Part shown: in pieces, positions 43,444-53,619 of the stretch | Position numbering within the stretch: position 1 is the stretch's first letter | How the letters are laid out: each line of letters starts with the position of its first letter | The notes under the pieces: generated by a model | Told to the model about the DNA's origin: nothing | The model's input: the letters and a program-made list of their open reading frames with translations, nothing else | Databases searched by the model: none | Made by a program: the position numbers and the translations under genes | Assembly (NCBI GenBank): GCA_030704615.1 | Contig: CM060731.1 | Coordinates: 42,718,001-42,782,000 of the forward strand | Direction: 5' to 3' | Origin: Takakia lepidozioides | Lineage: Eukaryota; Streptophyta; Takakiopsida; Takakiales; Takakiaceae | Length of the DNA: 64,000 nucleotides

Positions 43444-43742
43444 TCCAAAGGAAACTGGTGCTCACAATTCCGGGGGGCCCTTGAGGAGTGGGAAAAATTA
43501 ACCCCCTTTCGGATAAGCCATTGGGCAGACGTCACCCCACACCAACCAGTCACAAAATAAAATCATATGTATGTATATATATTACAGAACAGGTGATGAA
43601 TTTTATGAATAATTATTTAAGGGAAAATATTGTTTAAAATAATTAATTTATTAATAAATTCGCAGGAATTGAAAAGTGATGTATATATATATTATTTCCC
43701 CCTCCTCAAGGGCCTGAATTGTTCCCAGGTTTCCTTTAAAGA
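43444..43742. repeat. foldback-like AT-rich element
   Basis: The block tccaaaggaaact...gcccttgaggag (about 43444-43490) returns inverted as ctcctcaagggcc...ggtttccttt (about 43702-43738) with mismatches. The 200 bases between are AT-rich with TA runs. This fits a small non-autonomous hairpin element. A sequence related to the left arm occurs near 41060-41100. Confidence 0.5.
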
Positions 43743-43749
43743 AGAAATA

Positions 43750-44100
43750 TATATATATATATATTAAAATATTTTGGGGAAAGAGTGGCCCGGCCGGTCC
43801 CTCGAGTAAGTTACTTTATTGGTGGCCCATGCGCATCAAACCATCCATCATCATCATGGCTGCTCATGTGGATGCTGTACACGTGGAGAATCCAAGGTTC
43901 CAAATCGAGAGGTGAAAAGCAGTGTTGATGGCGGCTCGAGTCGTTGCGTGTCGAGTGCGAGGGAGAAGAGCAGGGAACACAAAGAGTCAAGGCTGCCGTC
44001 TGGACACTTCTTTGCACGAGAAGCGCAGCTTGTTTTTTGGCTCTTCCGTTTCTGCTTCTGGGCTCAGGTTTTCCACGTCTATCTTCAAAGGTCCGGTCCA
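43750..44100 (+). promoter_or_regulatory. upstream region of the 172-aa ORF
   Basis: A TA microsatellite lies at about 43748-43765. The remainder holds overlapping short frames with no family match and probably serves as upstream or UTR sequence. Confidence 0.25.
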
Positions 44101-44102
44101 AT

Positions 44103-44478
44103 AAGCTTCTAGTACCCAGCTTCAAGAGCTCGTTTCCGTCTGCTGGACTACAATTCATCGCTTACTATATGTCATTATGGAGCCATGCTTCATGCACTGA
44201 AGGACTCTTGATTCTGGGCTTCATGATCTTGCGTGTGAGTGATTTGACTACTGGGAAGGATTTTAGTCTGGAAGAATAGTTGGGCTGCTTATTTTAAGCT
44301 TCTAGTATCCTTCAAGAGCTGGTAGGGAGCTGGTTTCCGTCTGCTGGACTACAATTCATCGCTTGCTATATGTCATCTGGAGCCATGCTTCTGAAGGACT
44401 CTTGATTCTGGGCTTCATGATCTTGCGTGTGAGTGATTTGATTACTAGGAAGGATTTTAGTCTGGCAGAATAGTTGAG
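44103..44478. repeat. 185-bp tandem duplication upstream of an ORF
   Basis: The block beginning aagcttctagtac at 44103 and ending near 44286 is repeated from aagcttctagtat at about 44297 to 44478, with small indels (such as missing catgca) and few substitutions. Both copies contain ggactacaattcatcgct. The second copy ends just upstream of the ATG at 44507. Confidence 0.9.
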
Positions 44479-44506
44479 CTGTTTGGAGGTTGGGTGATCC
44501 TGCAAC

Positions 44507-45025
44507 ATGAGCTGGAAAAAGAAGGGGTTTAGGTCAAACTTGTTTGATACGGATTTGCGATGCGAGTCGAGAGCACCGGCCTTGAGAGATGAGGATTTCA
44601 GAAGCTGGGGGCCAGACTCCGGCTGCAGTAAGGGCGAGAGAGAGCCTTTGATGTATAATTTTCCTGAGAAGGTGGTTGAGCGACCATGCTTTCGAGGGGT
44701 GAAGAGGATGGAATCGTACAAGGCGCCCTCTATGATGACGACTCTGGAAACCATTGCCGAAGATCAGCCTGATTTTCTAAATTTCCAACGATCCAGATCG
44801 GTCCCTGTCTTGAGTCGGCAATCATGCACCAGATATCGCACACTAGACTCCGGAAGCATCTGCAAGAGTAGTGAAATTTATGGGGTTCATAACACTTTTG
44901 GAAAAGGTAGCCGAAAGCCTCTACGTGACGACTCCTGGAAAGCTCTTGTGCGGGACTTGCTGAAGGGGTTCAAACTTCGTGAAGTTTGTCGTCGATTTTT
45001 CGCAAGACTGAGACCCCGTTCCTGA
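44507..45025 (+). CDS. uncharacterised 172-aa basic protein
   Basis: A single uninterrupted frame from ATG (44507) to TGA (45023-45025). The N-terminus is basic (MSWKKKGFRSN). The middle is rich in Ser and Arg (FQRSRSVPVLSRQS). The C-terminus is a short, strongly basic amphipathic-looking stretch (KALVRDLLKGFKLREVCRRF). No signal peptide, membrane segment or known domain is visible. An intronless small gene of this form would suit a lineage-specific nuclear or membrane-associated protein, but that is a guess. The upstream duplication may include its 5' UTR. It could still be a non-coding chance frame. Confidence 0.45.
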   Translation: MSWKKKGFRSNLFDTDLRCESRAPALRDEDFRSWGPDSGCSKGEREPLMYNFPEKVVERPCFRGVKRMESYKAPSMMTTLETIAEDQPDFLNFQRSRSVPVLSRQSCTRYRTLDSGSICKSSEIYGVHNTFGKGSRKPLRDDSWKALVRDLLKGFKLREVCRRFFARLRPRS

Positions 45026-47267
45026 AACGTCAGGATCTGTCATTTGCACGACATAACAATTGTAGCTCGCTCTGGTACGAACTCGCGATGTTTCGAAACT
45101 TCCACGATTCAGGCTGGTACGCCGTGTCACAGTTCAAGCAGTCAGCTCAACTGTGAAATTCTATGGCGGAATATTGCTTGGAAAAAACTCATCGCATGTT
45201 TCTACGATTCAGAGCATTTAACCTTCGACTTCACTGTATAAGGGTAGATCATATCATTGATCTCAGCAGTACCAAATTGTTATGCCCCTGGGGAAGTAGT
45301 CAGTTGTCTAGCTGGCTATTGAACTGTCGGGTCTGACGGTCTGCCAACTTGTACAGATACTTTGTCATGAGGTTCTCGATCCGGACGTCACATACTTCAA
45401 ATTGGGTATCAACACACTGGTACTAGGAGGGATGATTGCACGACAGAGGGTAGCTTTAGACAGTTGTACATGCCAACGTATCCACAGAAGTGGATATGTT
45501 ACTAATCAGTCTGCAGTGGTGCCCTCCATTTCTAGACTCACAGTCGGAAGAGTTGACAAGATCCGATTCAGTAGAGCATGTTTGAAAATAATTACATGTA
45601 TACTTCCACAAAGGTTGACATATATAATTCACGAGTGCACGTTTTCTGTCTTCAACCCCCCACTTCGTAGATATCGTCTGATCATTTGAATGCTACTGAA
45701 AGATCATTTAAAATAAAAATCAAAGCTAGATTTAGACCTACATCATGTTCAAAATCAGATTTTTACTGGTTGCATGTGATAGTGCACACTTATTAATTTC
45801 TGCACCAACAATTGCATGCAAGGGGTTGTTTTCCTTGCGCTCTCTGCAGTGCCATTTTGGGGTCTGGAAGGAAGTGGGCAGCAAGATATTTCACTTGTTA
45901 TTTTGCTACACTGCAATCATTCATGTTTAGAAATTTGCTGATGATGATGTGACGATGATATGATGATGTGAGGATATTGTGTTTTAATACATTAGTTAAT
46001 AGGAACATGATCTTGACCGAACTTGATGAGTCTTGAACAACCAGTAGAGAGTCAAGCAAGCGCTGCTAAAGGTGGAGGCCCCCACTATCCTTGTCTCACT
46101 CGTGGGCCTCTTAGTAGCAGCAGGTGCTGATGGTCTCCCATGCCAACGAAGCAATATCACAGCAGTTGCTACGGAAATGATATTGTTCACTATATTTGGG
46201 CAGCAGTTACTGGGGTTGAACAAATTCTTCACATGAGCACTGTACTGAGGCCGCAATTGGGAATCAGTAATATTAAGCTGAAATTACACGTTGGAAACTC
46301 AGCCTCAAAATGAGGCGATGAGGTCAATGTTTTCTTCAGATCCCCTTTGTAGCATCACTGGGGAGAGGAGGAATAGAGCAAGAAACCACCATGTAGCATA
46401 GTAGTAGCAGGAACTTTAAAGGAACTGTGTAATTCAAGACCCCTGCAGTATCATTTCGGAGGCAAAGTGAAAGACGGAGACATAAACGGGGGAACAATAT
46501 ACGGGCGAGGTGGGGGACACTAGTGCCATGACAACTTGGGGTACCTAGAGGCTAGTTTTGCAAAACCCAAGTTACACAATGTGAGTTCGGCACTCGTTCG
46601 GCACTAACCACTTGAGAATATACATGCACAATTGTGGGTGCGAGACACCTCTGTAATCTAACTCCACAGCATATCATTCTGCTGATATGTTTTATCGGTG
46701 TCAGTATTTCATTGAAGTTCTCAGGTGTCTCACTGCCACGTCTCGTGTACTTTCGGTAGTCCTTGCTCTTTTAGGGGCATCCCTTGGAGCTTGCACATGC
46801 ATGCTCTCCCAAAGGATTTCTTTCGTTCTCCATACTTGAAAGCACAATTGATAGGGTCCTATCTGAACGAAATAATAATAGTGAACATGGATAGTTAGGG
46901 CCTTACTCTTGCAAGATTGGATACCATTCCGACCTATTCCACCTCTAGTGAAATTAGTTAACACATTTGCACTGTTCTCCTGCAGAATCAGCCCCTTGTT
47001 TTGTTTCGTGCAAGATGACAGCCAGACGCATTATGACTACTGAGCAACAGAGGCCCGTCCCAGCAGTTGAGGGGATTCAGATTTTTCTTCCGAATTCTAA
47101 TGCTTCTGTTTTGCTTGTAGTCACATAGCTAGAAATAGCGGGCTCAGACAGGTGAATATAAAGGAGGCAAAGAGCATCAGGCCTGTTTGAAGTGCATGCC
47201 ACTGTTTGGACTACATGGGGCAGTACAAATCGCAGAAAAATGAAACAACAGACAAAATGTGAACTAC
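45026..47267. other. no recognisable gene
   Basis: Short frames only. A GAT-rich microsatellite lies at about 45938-45975. I searched the minus strand here for later exons of the acetyltransferase at 47268-47549 and found none. Confidence 0.4.
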
Positions 47268-47549
47268 TTACTTTATTGGGAACAGAGCCTCATGAATCTC
47301 CTGCAGAACTTCCAAATCAGAAGGGCGGATGGGTCGGTAAGCAATGGCTGGAGGGTGGGTTGTGATGGGCAACCTGGGTGCCACTGTCAATGTCACAAAC
47401 CAATTACCACTGGTGCTTGAAGACCCTGGTGCAGACACACCTCCTAATGCGTAACTGTGCAAACTGCCACTCTGATGCAGTAGCTGTTGCTGTATTTGAT
47501 AGAAGGAATGATGCATTTGCTGTTGCTCAACCCCCTGTGACGCGAACAT
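47268..47549 (-). CDS. MCC1/NAA60-like GNAT acetyltransferase, first exon only
   Basis: The minus frame starts at ATG 47549 and ends AYRPIRPSDLEVLQEIHEAL then FPI, which is the conserved beginning of plant MCC1-type N-acetyltransferases (Golgi/NAA60-like GNAT family). A consensus donor GTAAGT follows at about 47269. The N-terminal part is Gln-rich (MHHSFYQIQQQ). The next expected exon, beginning with a tyrosine-glutamate-rich motif and then the acetyl-CoA site, was not found in the following 2 kb on this strand. The gene is either truncated here or has a very long intron. Confidence 0.5.
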   Translation of the reverse strand: MFASQGVEQQQMHHSFYQIQQQLLHQSGSLHSYALGGVSAPGSSSTSGNWFVTLTVAPRLPITTHPPAIAYRPIRPSDLEVLQEIHEALFPIK

Positions 47550-47819
47550 GATCTCGCATATTCAAAAGATCTCAAACCACTAGTCCTGTGGTGCCAATCT
47601 CACAAATGCCATTTCTGCTGCCCCATGGCAGATAGGTCATTAACCACTCACCACCAACCCTAATATCTGTCAGTCGCAGCTCACTTCTCCTCAGTTCACG
47701 AATCTACTGGAATTGAATTGATTCAAGGTCACACCCAATCATACCACGACAGAATACTGGCCTCTACGTATATTCCAGTTGCCTCCAGTATGGTTACTGT
47801 GACCCCTCATCAAAGAAAG

Positions 47820-48180
47820 GCAATCTAATAGGCCTCCTGAAAGCCCTGATAGACTCATGGTTGGTCATTGCTACTCCACCTTGGCCTCAACGTTATACAG
47901 AGTTTTGGCACACCAATCGGACCCTTTCTGTGTGGGGGACCAAAGGCCATGTGGTCCTGGTAGGTGACTTTAATGCCTGGGTGGGCAAGAGTCTACAACA
48001 AGACGATGTCATAGGGCTTTTGGTTGGTGAGGACACGCATAATTCCAATGGCAAAAGAGTTATGAATTAGAACTTCAGCTTCTGACCTTCAACAATAGAT
48101 CCATAGAAGACTGTTTGCAGCTGTTGAAACCCTGTAAGACTTTATTTACAACATGTACAATGGGTGAACGTGCATAGGAT
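47820..48180 (+). mobile_element. LINE endonuclease-domain fragment
   Basis: The plus frame 47861-48070 contains HVVLVGDFNAWVGKS and, later, HNSNGKRVMN, typical of the apurinic-like endonuclease domain of LINE elements. The frame stops at 48068-48070. The C-terminal end of the same domain seems to continue at about 50660, beyond an inserted element. Confidence 0.65.
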
Positions 48181-48196
48181 GATAAGTTCCCAAAAA

Positions 48197-48227
48197 GGGG
48201 GGGCGGGGGGGGGGGGGGGGGGGGGCC
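48197..48227. repeat. poly-G tract
   Basis: Seven G, one C and then 23 consecutive G (48205-48227). It lies at the 3' side of the minus-strand LINE. It could be a real homopolymer with G-quadruplex potential or a sequencing or assembly artefact. Confidence 0.8.
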
Positions 48228-48234
48228 AAGAAAC

Positions 48235-48345
48235 AAGAGAAGAAAACACAAAGCTATAGTAAGCTACTCAGCTAGAGAAGAAAACAAAAGCTATAGTAAG
48301 CTACTCAACCAGCGACGAAAACAGAAGCTATAGTAAGCTACTCAA
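48235..48345. repeat. three 40-bp tandem units at a LINE 3' end
   Basis: The phrase aagctatagtaagctactca occurs at about 48251, 48289 and 48326, spaced 37-38 bases, with agaaaacaaa between. Read on minus they follow the end of the reverse-transcriptase frame, so they are likely the LINE's 3' tail repeats. Confidence 0.75.
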
Positions 48346-49450
48346 GCAATGCGACCCTCCTAGCCAACAACCTGGAGGAGATCAGGCAAGAAGATAGGCA
48401 AAGTGTCAAGCATAGGCGGAAGATGAGATGACGCGGAGCTAGCCACATCAGCCCGATGCAAAATAGATATGGCTTGTGCTCTCTGCAAAGCAATTGAAAC
48501 ACGCTGTCGATAGTAGGCGACAAAGACGGAGGCATGTGGGATGCCAGTGGACCCGCTCTTGGCTGCATGATGTGCACATGTCCGAAGGAAATCGTCGAAG
48601 TGCCGGTGCAATGAGCCAAATATCTCGACCGCCAGCGGAAGAATCTGTCGGTGGGGTGACGATCGCTGTAGTCGCGCTCCTTGGCCTGAGCTGCTACAGT
48701 GGCTGTCGTGTCTGGTGTAGTAGTTGCGCGAGAAGTGAGCAGGGAGGACAAAATCTGCAGGGAGACCGGACGGAGACCACACCGCACATTTGCGAGGTTG
48801 CACTGAAAGGCCCACGGCAGAGAGTTGGGTGACAAAATGATGGTAAGCTGAAAGTACCTGTGAGGCAGGGCCTACAATGTGTGTGTCGTCTGCCACCGAC
48901 GGAAAAAGACAAGATGAGTGTACTTGTGCAGAAGTCGTGAGGGCGTGGACGTAAGCCATAGCAAACAAAGGTCCTCTTAAAGGGTCGCCTTAGCGGGTCC
49001 CAACCTCGGACTGAATGATGGAGCACTCACCTAGGCGAGAATGATGACTGTAGTATAGGGGAGTGGTGGATGCATAGAATAATCGAACAAACGGAATGAG
49101 CTGGTGGAAATCTCCTCCGGCTGAACGGAGCTCTTGAAAGATAGCCGCTCGTGACACAGTGTTGAAAGCGATGGTGACGTCGACCTGGAGAACCACCCAA
49201 TCCGGATGAAGATCAAGAGCTGCACGAATCCCCTGAACCACCGCCTCGCAACCTCCTGGAGTGGCGACCCCAAACTGGTGAGGAAAAAGGTGTCCGGAGA
49301 AGGCATCTCGAAACTGAAGACAAAGTGAGCGGCTGACAAGGCGGTAAAGAACCTCTCCAACTGCAATAGGGCGGATGCCAGTACTTGAGGGTTTGCTCAT
49401 TGCCAAAGAAAGCAGGCTCCAGAGTTCTTGTCTCCCTACACTTTACTCAG
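48338..49450 (-). mobile_element. LINE reverse transcriptase, one in-frame stop
   Basis: The minus frame from about 49406 to 48360 carries non-LTR reverse-transcriptase motifs in order: GIRPIAVGEVLYRLVSR; HLFPHQFGVATPGGCEAVVQ; motif A VLQVDVTIAFNTVSR; a motif B-like GTR*GDPLRGPLFA; and motif C ADDTHIVG. A TAA at 48990-48992 falls in motif B where Q is usual, and frames on both sides agree, so one nonsense change separates an otherwise open 1-kb domain. The upstream part of the same kind of element lies inverted at 49637-50640. Confidence 0.8.
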
Positions 49451-49454
49451 TTAT

Positions 49455-49456
<2 letters not shown>

Positions 49457-49494
<38 letters not shown>
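49457..49494. repeat. (GA)19 microsatellite
   Basis: Nineteen uninterrupted GA units. It sits exactly between the minus-strand reverse transcriptase part and the plus-strand N-terminal part of a LINE. Confidence 0.95.
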
Positions 49495-49497
<3 letters not shown>

Positions 49498-49636
49498 CTG
49501 ATTCAGATAGAGGTATCGATACAATGGGCGACGTCGCCGCCAGACCTCGGCAACGCCTGTAGCGCCGCCAAGTTAGTGGAGGTGTTGGCAGTAGCGACAG
49601 CGGTAGCAGCGCAAAGCGAGCGAGCAAGCGGACGTT

Positions 49637-50640
49637 ATGCAACAGTGGGCCCCACGCCGGTCAGCAGCCTCGATCGGCTCGTCCCCCAGCTCGTTCAGCC
49701 CCAACGCCATACAGGTAGCTAGCTCCAGCCCTCACCACAACCCCTTTACTGTCTACTCCACCATCCCTGTCAGTTCGCTCCCGAGAGCAACGAGAGGTGT
49801 TGAACACAACCGCAATTGATCCTCCTGGAAGACCCCAAGGCTAACGTACCCCTACCCCTAGATCACATGTTCCTGATGCGCACCAGAGTCCAAGCTCCAG
49901 ACACCAAGTTCAAGAAGAGTCGTCCTCTTCACAACGGTCTTCTCCACCGCTGATTCTAGGTTTTTCCATTGGCGCCCCACCGACCGAAGAACTTCCACAA
50001 TGTCTGTTGAGCCCTCCCCCACTGCACCTCTCAGGTAGGGTTCGAGGTCCCACGCCAGTCACTTCTCCTCCAGGTTCTCCAGCCCGTTCTCGGCAGTGGC
50101 TTTAAGGCAGCCCAACTCCTCTTAGTCATGAGCCTCTCCACGTGCCTTCTTCTCCAGTTGTGCAGCCTGCATTGCCGACCCCATCACTCTTACCCCAACA
50201 GCAGGCGCCTATCCCATCAAACCATACCCCATGCCCAGCTTGCGGTCGTCTTTTTGCGCGCATCAGAGGGCTTGCAGGTCACCAGCACACGTGTGCGGCT
50301 CTTCATCAGTCCCACACAGATGATACTTCTTCATTTCAGCCCAGTGTCTTGCACGCGGCATTGGCTTTCAGCTCTAGATGTACTGGGCGCATTTCAGCTA
50401 GGACTGCCAAGGCCTCGTCTTTATACAAGAATTCCGGTGGCACTGCGTCATGAGATCCAACTGGCACTCCGTCTGCCCTTAGACAGGCTGGCTCGTGATC
50501 TTGCTGATATACCAGCATGGTATCTTTTCTTGTTATTTCCTCAGTGGTGTTTGGTTTTTCCCCCTCGTGGTGGTCAGTCAGGGCACAGAGAGACACGCAT
50601 CCGTCTTTGCCGTTTTTTATCTGGAGAGCAGCGAACTTGT
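49637..50640 (+). mobile_element. LINE N-terminal segment, inverted relative to its RT part
   Basis: Plus frames encode a Pro/Ser-rich region, then a C2H2-like finger CPACGRLFARIRGLAGHQHTC (about 50229-50292), and then PVALRHEIQLALRL, a W-rich stretch and RLCRFLSGE. This order (finger, W-rich block, -GE) is typical of the region just upstream of reverse transcriptase in one plant/fungal LINE type. Frames shift between parts, so it is decayed. Confidence 0.6.
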
Positions 50641-51330
50641 GAAAATACCCAAACTGAGGAACTGTCAATTGTGGATTATCTCGGAGTGGCATTCCACCAG
50701 TGTGCCAAAGTGGTGGTTGACAGAACCGATATTGGTTCTTCTGACCACTTTCTTGTCTGGATTGGGATCAAGAGTGTATTCTTAGCACCGAGAGATGGAC
50801 TGCTGTAATATAGAAAATGACAAAGAGCTGTGGTCTAGATATTACCAATTCCGCAAAGATGTAAACCAGCATGTAAGACCTCAGAAGAAAGTTTATTGGG
50901 AGGAGTTGTACTGAGATACCATGGTGGTATATAAAAGAGATTCTGGTTCGCCTTACAGCGTTTGTACATGCCGAAAAATGGCCAGCAAGTACAGGCTTTA
51001 AGGAAATATAAGGGTGCAGTGGTGACTTCAATGGTTGACATCATCAAAACCTTTGAAACACACTACAGACTTCTTGGCCATGAATCAAACTCTAATAGCG
51101 AGGGGCCTTCTAAAGAATGGAAGGACACAGTAGAAAAAACGGTTCCTACATTCCAAGGCAGCCCTGCTGAACTGGAGTATATCTCAAAGGGTTACAACGC
51201 CCCCCATTAGTTCTTCTGAGGTCGTGGAAGCTGTCAAGCATCTAAGCGGCTATAAAGCAGGTGGACTTGATGGCATTGTCAACGAGCTAATCAAGTATGG
51301 TGATGCCACTATGAGGGTTTTAACCAACAA
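50641..51330 (+). mobile_element. LINE endonuclease C-terminus and RT N-terminus, decayed
   Basis: Plus frames read DRTDIGSSDHFLVWIGIK (end of a LINE endonuclease domain), then KGAVVTSMVDIIKTFETHYR, and then SEVVEAVKHLSGYKAGGLDG (the start of the reverse-transcriptase region). Stops and frameshifts interrupt it. It probably continues the fragment at 47820-48180, split by the intervening insertion. Confidence 0.65.
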
Positions 51331-51930
51331 GAGAGGTTTCTGATTTGGTGTAGAGTTTGGACCCTAGTAGAGCCCCCAAAGTTTCCACTTCCCTCTGGCT
51401 TACTATGAACGGTGGGCTTCGTGCAGCGAAATAAGAGGATGGGTTACTCCTCCCTTTGCCGTGTTTGTCATTTAGGGATTGCTGCAACTACAAGGCACCT
51501 ACCTTGGGAGTGTGAATTTGCGAACTAGGCTTCAGGGCAAACTTGCATAGCAGTTGTAGATCAGTGGCAATCGGCTCTCCTTGGATACATTGCTCTTCCT
51601 TCACAAGCCGCGGTTGAGGATTGGGATATTGATAGAGTAAGGGACAGAAGAGATCCTCATCAAGCATGGACACGTTAGATGTAAAAAGGTCACGGTAGCT
51701 ATTCTCTTTGTCAAGATTTGCATAAAGTTTGGGCGAACATTATCAGTGCTCGTCAGGCGTACAGTGGTCTCGCATTTGGTGAGCCATGTTGTCAACAGGC
51801 TCAAGCTACCTTAGAACAAGAGTTCATTGTTTGTTGGGCCTCTCACAATGTCTTTTACAATTGGGATTTGGGGCTGGCAGTTGTTTTCTTCCTCCATAGG
51901 GCTAGTGGTTCTATTGAGTAAATCTCTTCC
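51331..51930 (+). mobile_element. second copy of the GH1-intron repeat element
   Basis: 51331-51790 matches the reverse complement of about 12070-11525 (shared phrases include gagaggtttctgatttggtg and cggtagctattctcttt). 51801-51930 matches 12255-12430 directly (gaacaagagttcatt). Frames are broken. It abuts the beta-glucosidase fragment at 51955. Confidence 0.8.
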
Positions 51931-51954
51931 TTTCCCCTACAGGAGGAAACCAAA

Positions 51955-52320
51955 AAGGGGGTAATAATAATAACAGTGAAGTCGTAGGTACCATTCTCTT
52001 GTGATGTGGACGATGGGGTTGTTGTAGCACACGGTGTGCTCACGTTCTACCAACCCCCCGCACTCGTATCCAGTTGATTGCAAACATGTAGTGTAACATC
52101 ACGTAAATACTGAAGAAGCGCATTAAAAGTTAGGATGTCAAGGAGGGTGATACTACTTGACCTTGCTCAAGCTTCATGGAAGTTGCATATATCTTAACAA
52201 TACTGCCTGCAAGATCTGAACTCCAGATTGGGTCCTCAAATCTGACCTCCGAGTCACCTATGGGAGAATATCGGGCAGGGAGATACTGAGAGCATCATAG
52301 TTTGTACTTGTAGCCTTGTA
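51955..52320 (-). pseudogene. duplicated fragment of the GH1 beta-glucosidase
   Basis: This matches about 6283-6655 of the intact gene across the YITENG exon, the following intron and the edge of the next exon, in the same orientation. The exon copy has lost about 48 bases (including the PWGMR part) and gained a short insert near gtgctcacgttctacc. Because intron sequence is included, it is a DNA-level copy, not a processed one. Confidence 0.88.
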
Positions 52321-52322
52321 GG

Positions 52323-52585
52323 CAAGTGATAAAAGAGGCCCGGGAGTTGAATGCTGCCTCAGCGGGCCTGCCTGCGTGGCCCCACCCCCGCCCTCCGCCT
52401 CCCCCCCCTCGGGGCAAAGCCGCGGCCCGCGGTTGCCGCGCCAGGCACCCCACTCCCACTCCACCTGCCGCCCCCGCGCCGGGTCTCTTGCTCGCAAAAA
52501 TACTGCCACACATTGAAGTCAGTATTACTGTATGGCACGCATCCATCATGCATGCCCCATGAATGCAAGAAGTGCATCCATCACA
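52323..52585 (+). repeat. GC-rich dispersed repeat, copy 1
   Basis: Starts gcaagtgataaaagag, passes through a very GC-rich core (ctgcctcagcgggcctgcct) and ends near catgccccatgaatgcaaga. The reverse complement of 59215-59477 matches it over the full length, with gaps in the core. It is not a known SINE: no clear pol III boxes were seen. Confidence 0.8.
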
Positions 52586-53190
52586 TCATAACTTTGCCAT
52601 CATACAGTCATGTATGTGTGAACATGGCTCCTCATACGCTCATATTAGAGACCCTAAACATTCAAATTTGAAATTTGAAACAACATCCAATGTACCTCCA
52701 AAACGAATGGACGTCATTTAGCGGATGATTGTTGTCATCCAGGTGATTGACCACCTGTCCCCAGCGCTCTTCATCCCCTCATTCTCTGTCTCCGAAATTG
52801 TGTTCTCGCCAGTGCGTACATACAGGCGGAAGGGGACGCTTCGCATACGAGACATTTTTCTTCAGTATTCATGTCGCTTGAACAGTTCAATCATCTTCAT
52901 ATCGACCTCGCCCACAGTCTGTAAATGCAGAGGACAATCTCGAGAAACAACTCAGACGTTTCCTCCATCGAAGTGCTTTCACAGGTTGGTGTCACCACCG
53001 TAACTCTTTGCTCTCCTGCTGTCCCCCTTGTGTTTTCTTTCTGTTGCACACCATGAAGTAGCACTCCCAATGTGCGTATTCAGAGTTCTCATTTTTATCA
53101 TTTCTTGTTGTCCTTGCTGTTATTGGCCTTTTCTTCATATTCTCTTGGCGGCGTGGTAGAAGTCCTTTGTCTCCATTGTCCTACCATTGG
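52586..53190. other. no recognisable gene
   Basis: Open frames here are short and lack motifs. Nothing further is claimed. Confidence 0.35.
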
Positions 53191-53229
53191 CTGGACTCGG
53201 AAAGTGTTCATTCCAAAGGTTCTCCTCAT

Positions 53230-53610
53230 CTTTGTTATCTGTTTTTGGATGTTCCACACTACCACACTCCCTTCATACATGTCCATGAGGGTATTGTTCA
53301 GAATGAAATTTGGTACAATTGCAGCTCTGACAATGTCACCATGGACCTCTTTGCCCTTTTCCAGAGTTGCCAGGCTTGCACACGCATTGCAGATACACAC
53401 AAACGTGATGTGGTCGGGCTTCACCCCTTCCCCCATCATTTGATCACAGGTCTCCAAAGCCTCCATAACATGTCTCTGCTGTGCATATTACCCTGCAAGG
53501 ATCGCGTTCCATGACACCACACCTCGTTTAGCCATAGTGTTGAAAACTCCCTTTGCATCCTTAATGCACCCACATTTGGCATACATGTCCACCAGGGTTA
53601 CCTGGAGTAT
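53230..53610 (-). pseudogene. PPR repeat fragment
   Basis: The minus frames read LVDMYAKCGCIKDAKGVFNT, then VVSWNAI, and then MMGEGVKPDHITFVCICNAC and LEKGKEVHGDI, which is the P-L-S order of plant PPR proteins. The frame changes between parts and no start or DYW end is attached. It is close in sequence to the units at 63.3-64.0 kb. Confidence 0.8.
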
Positions 53611-53619
53611 GAGAATGGT

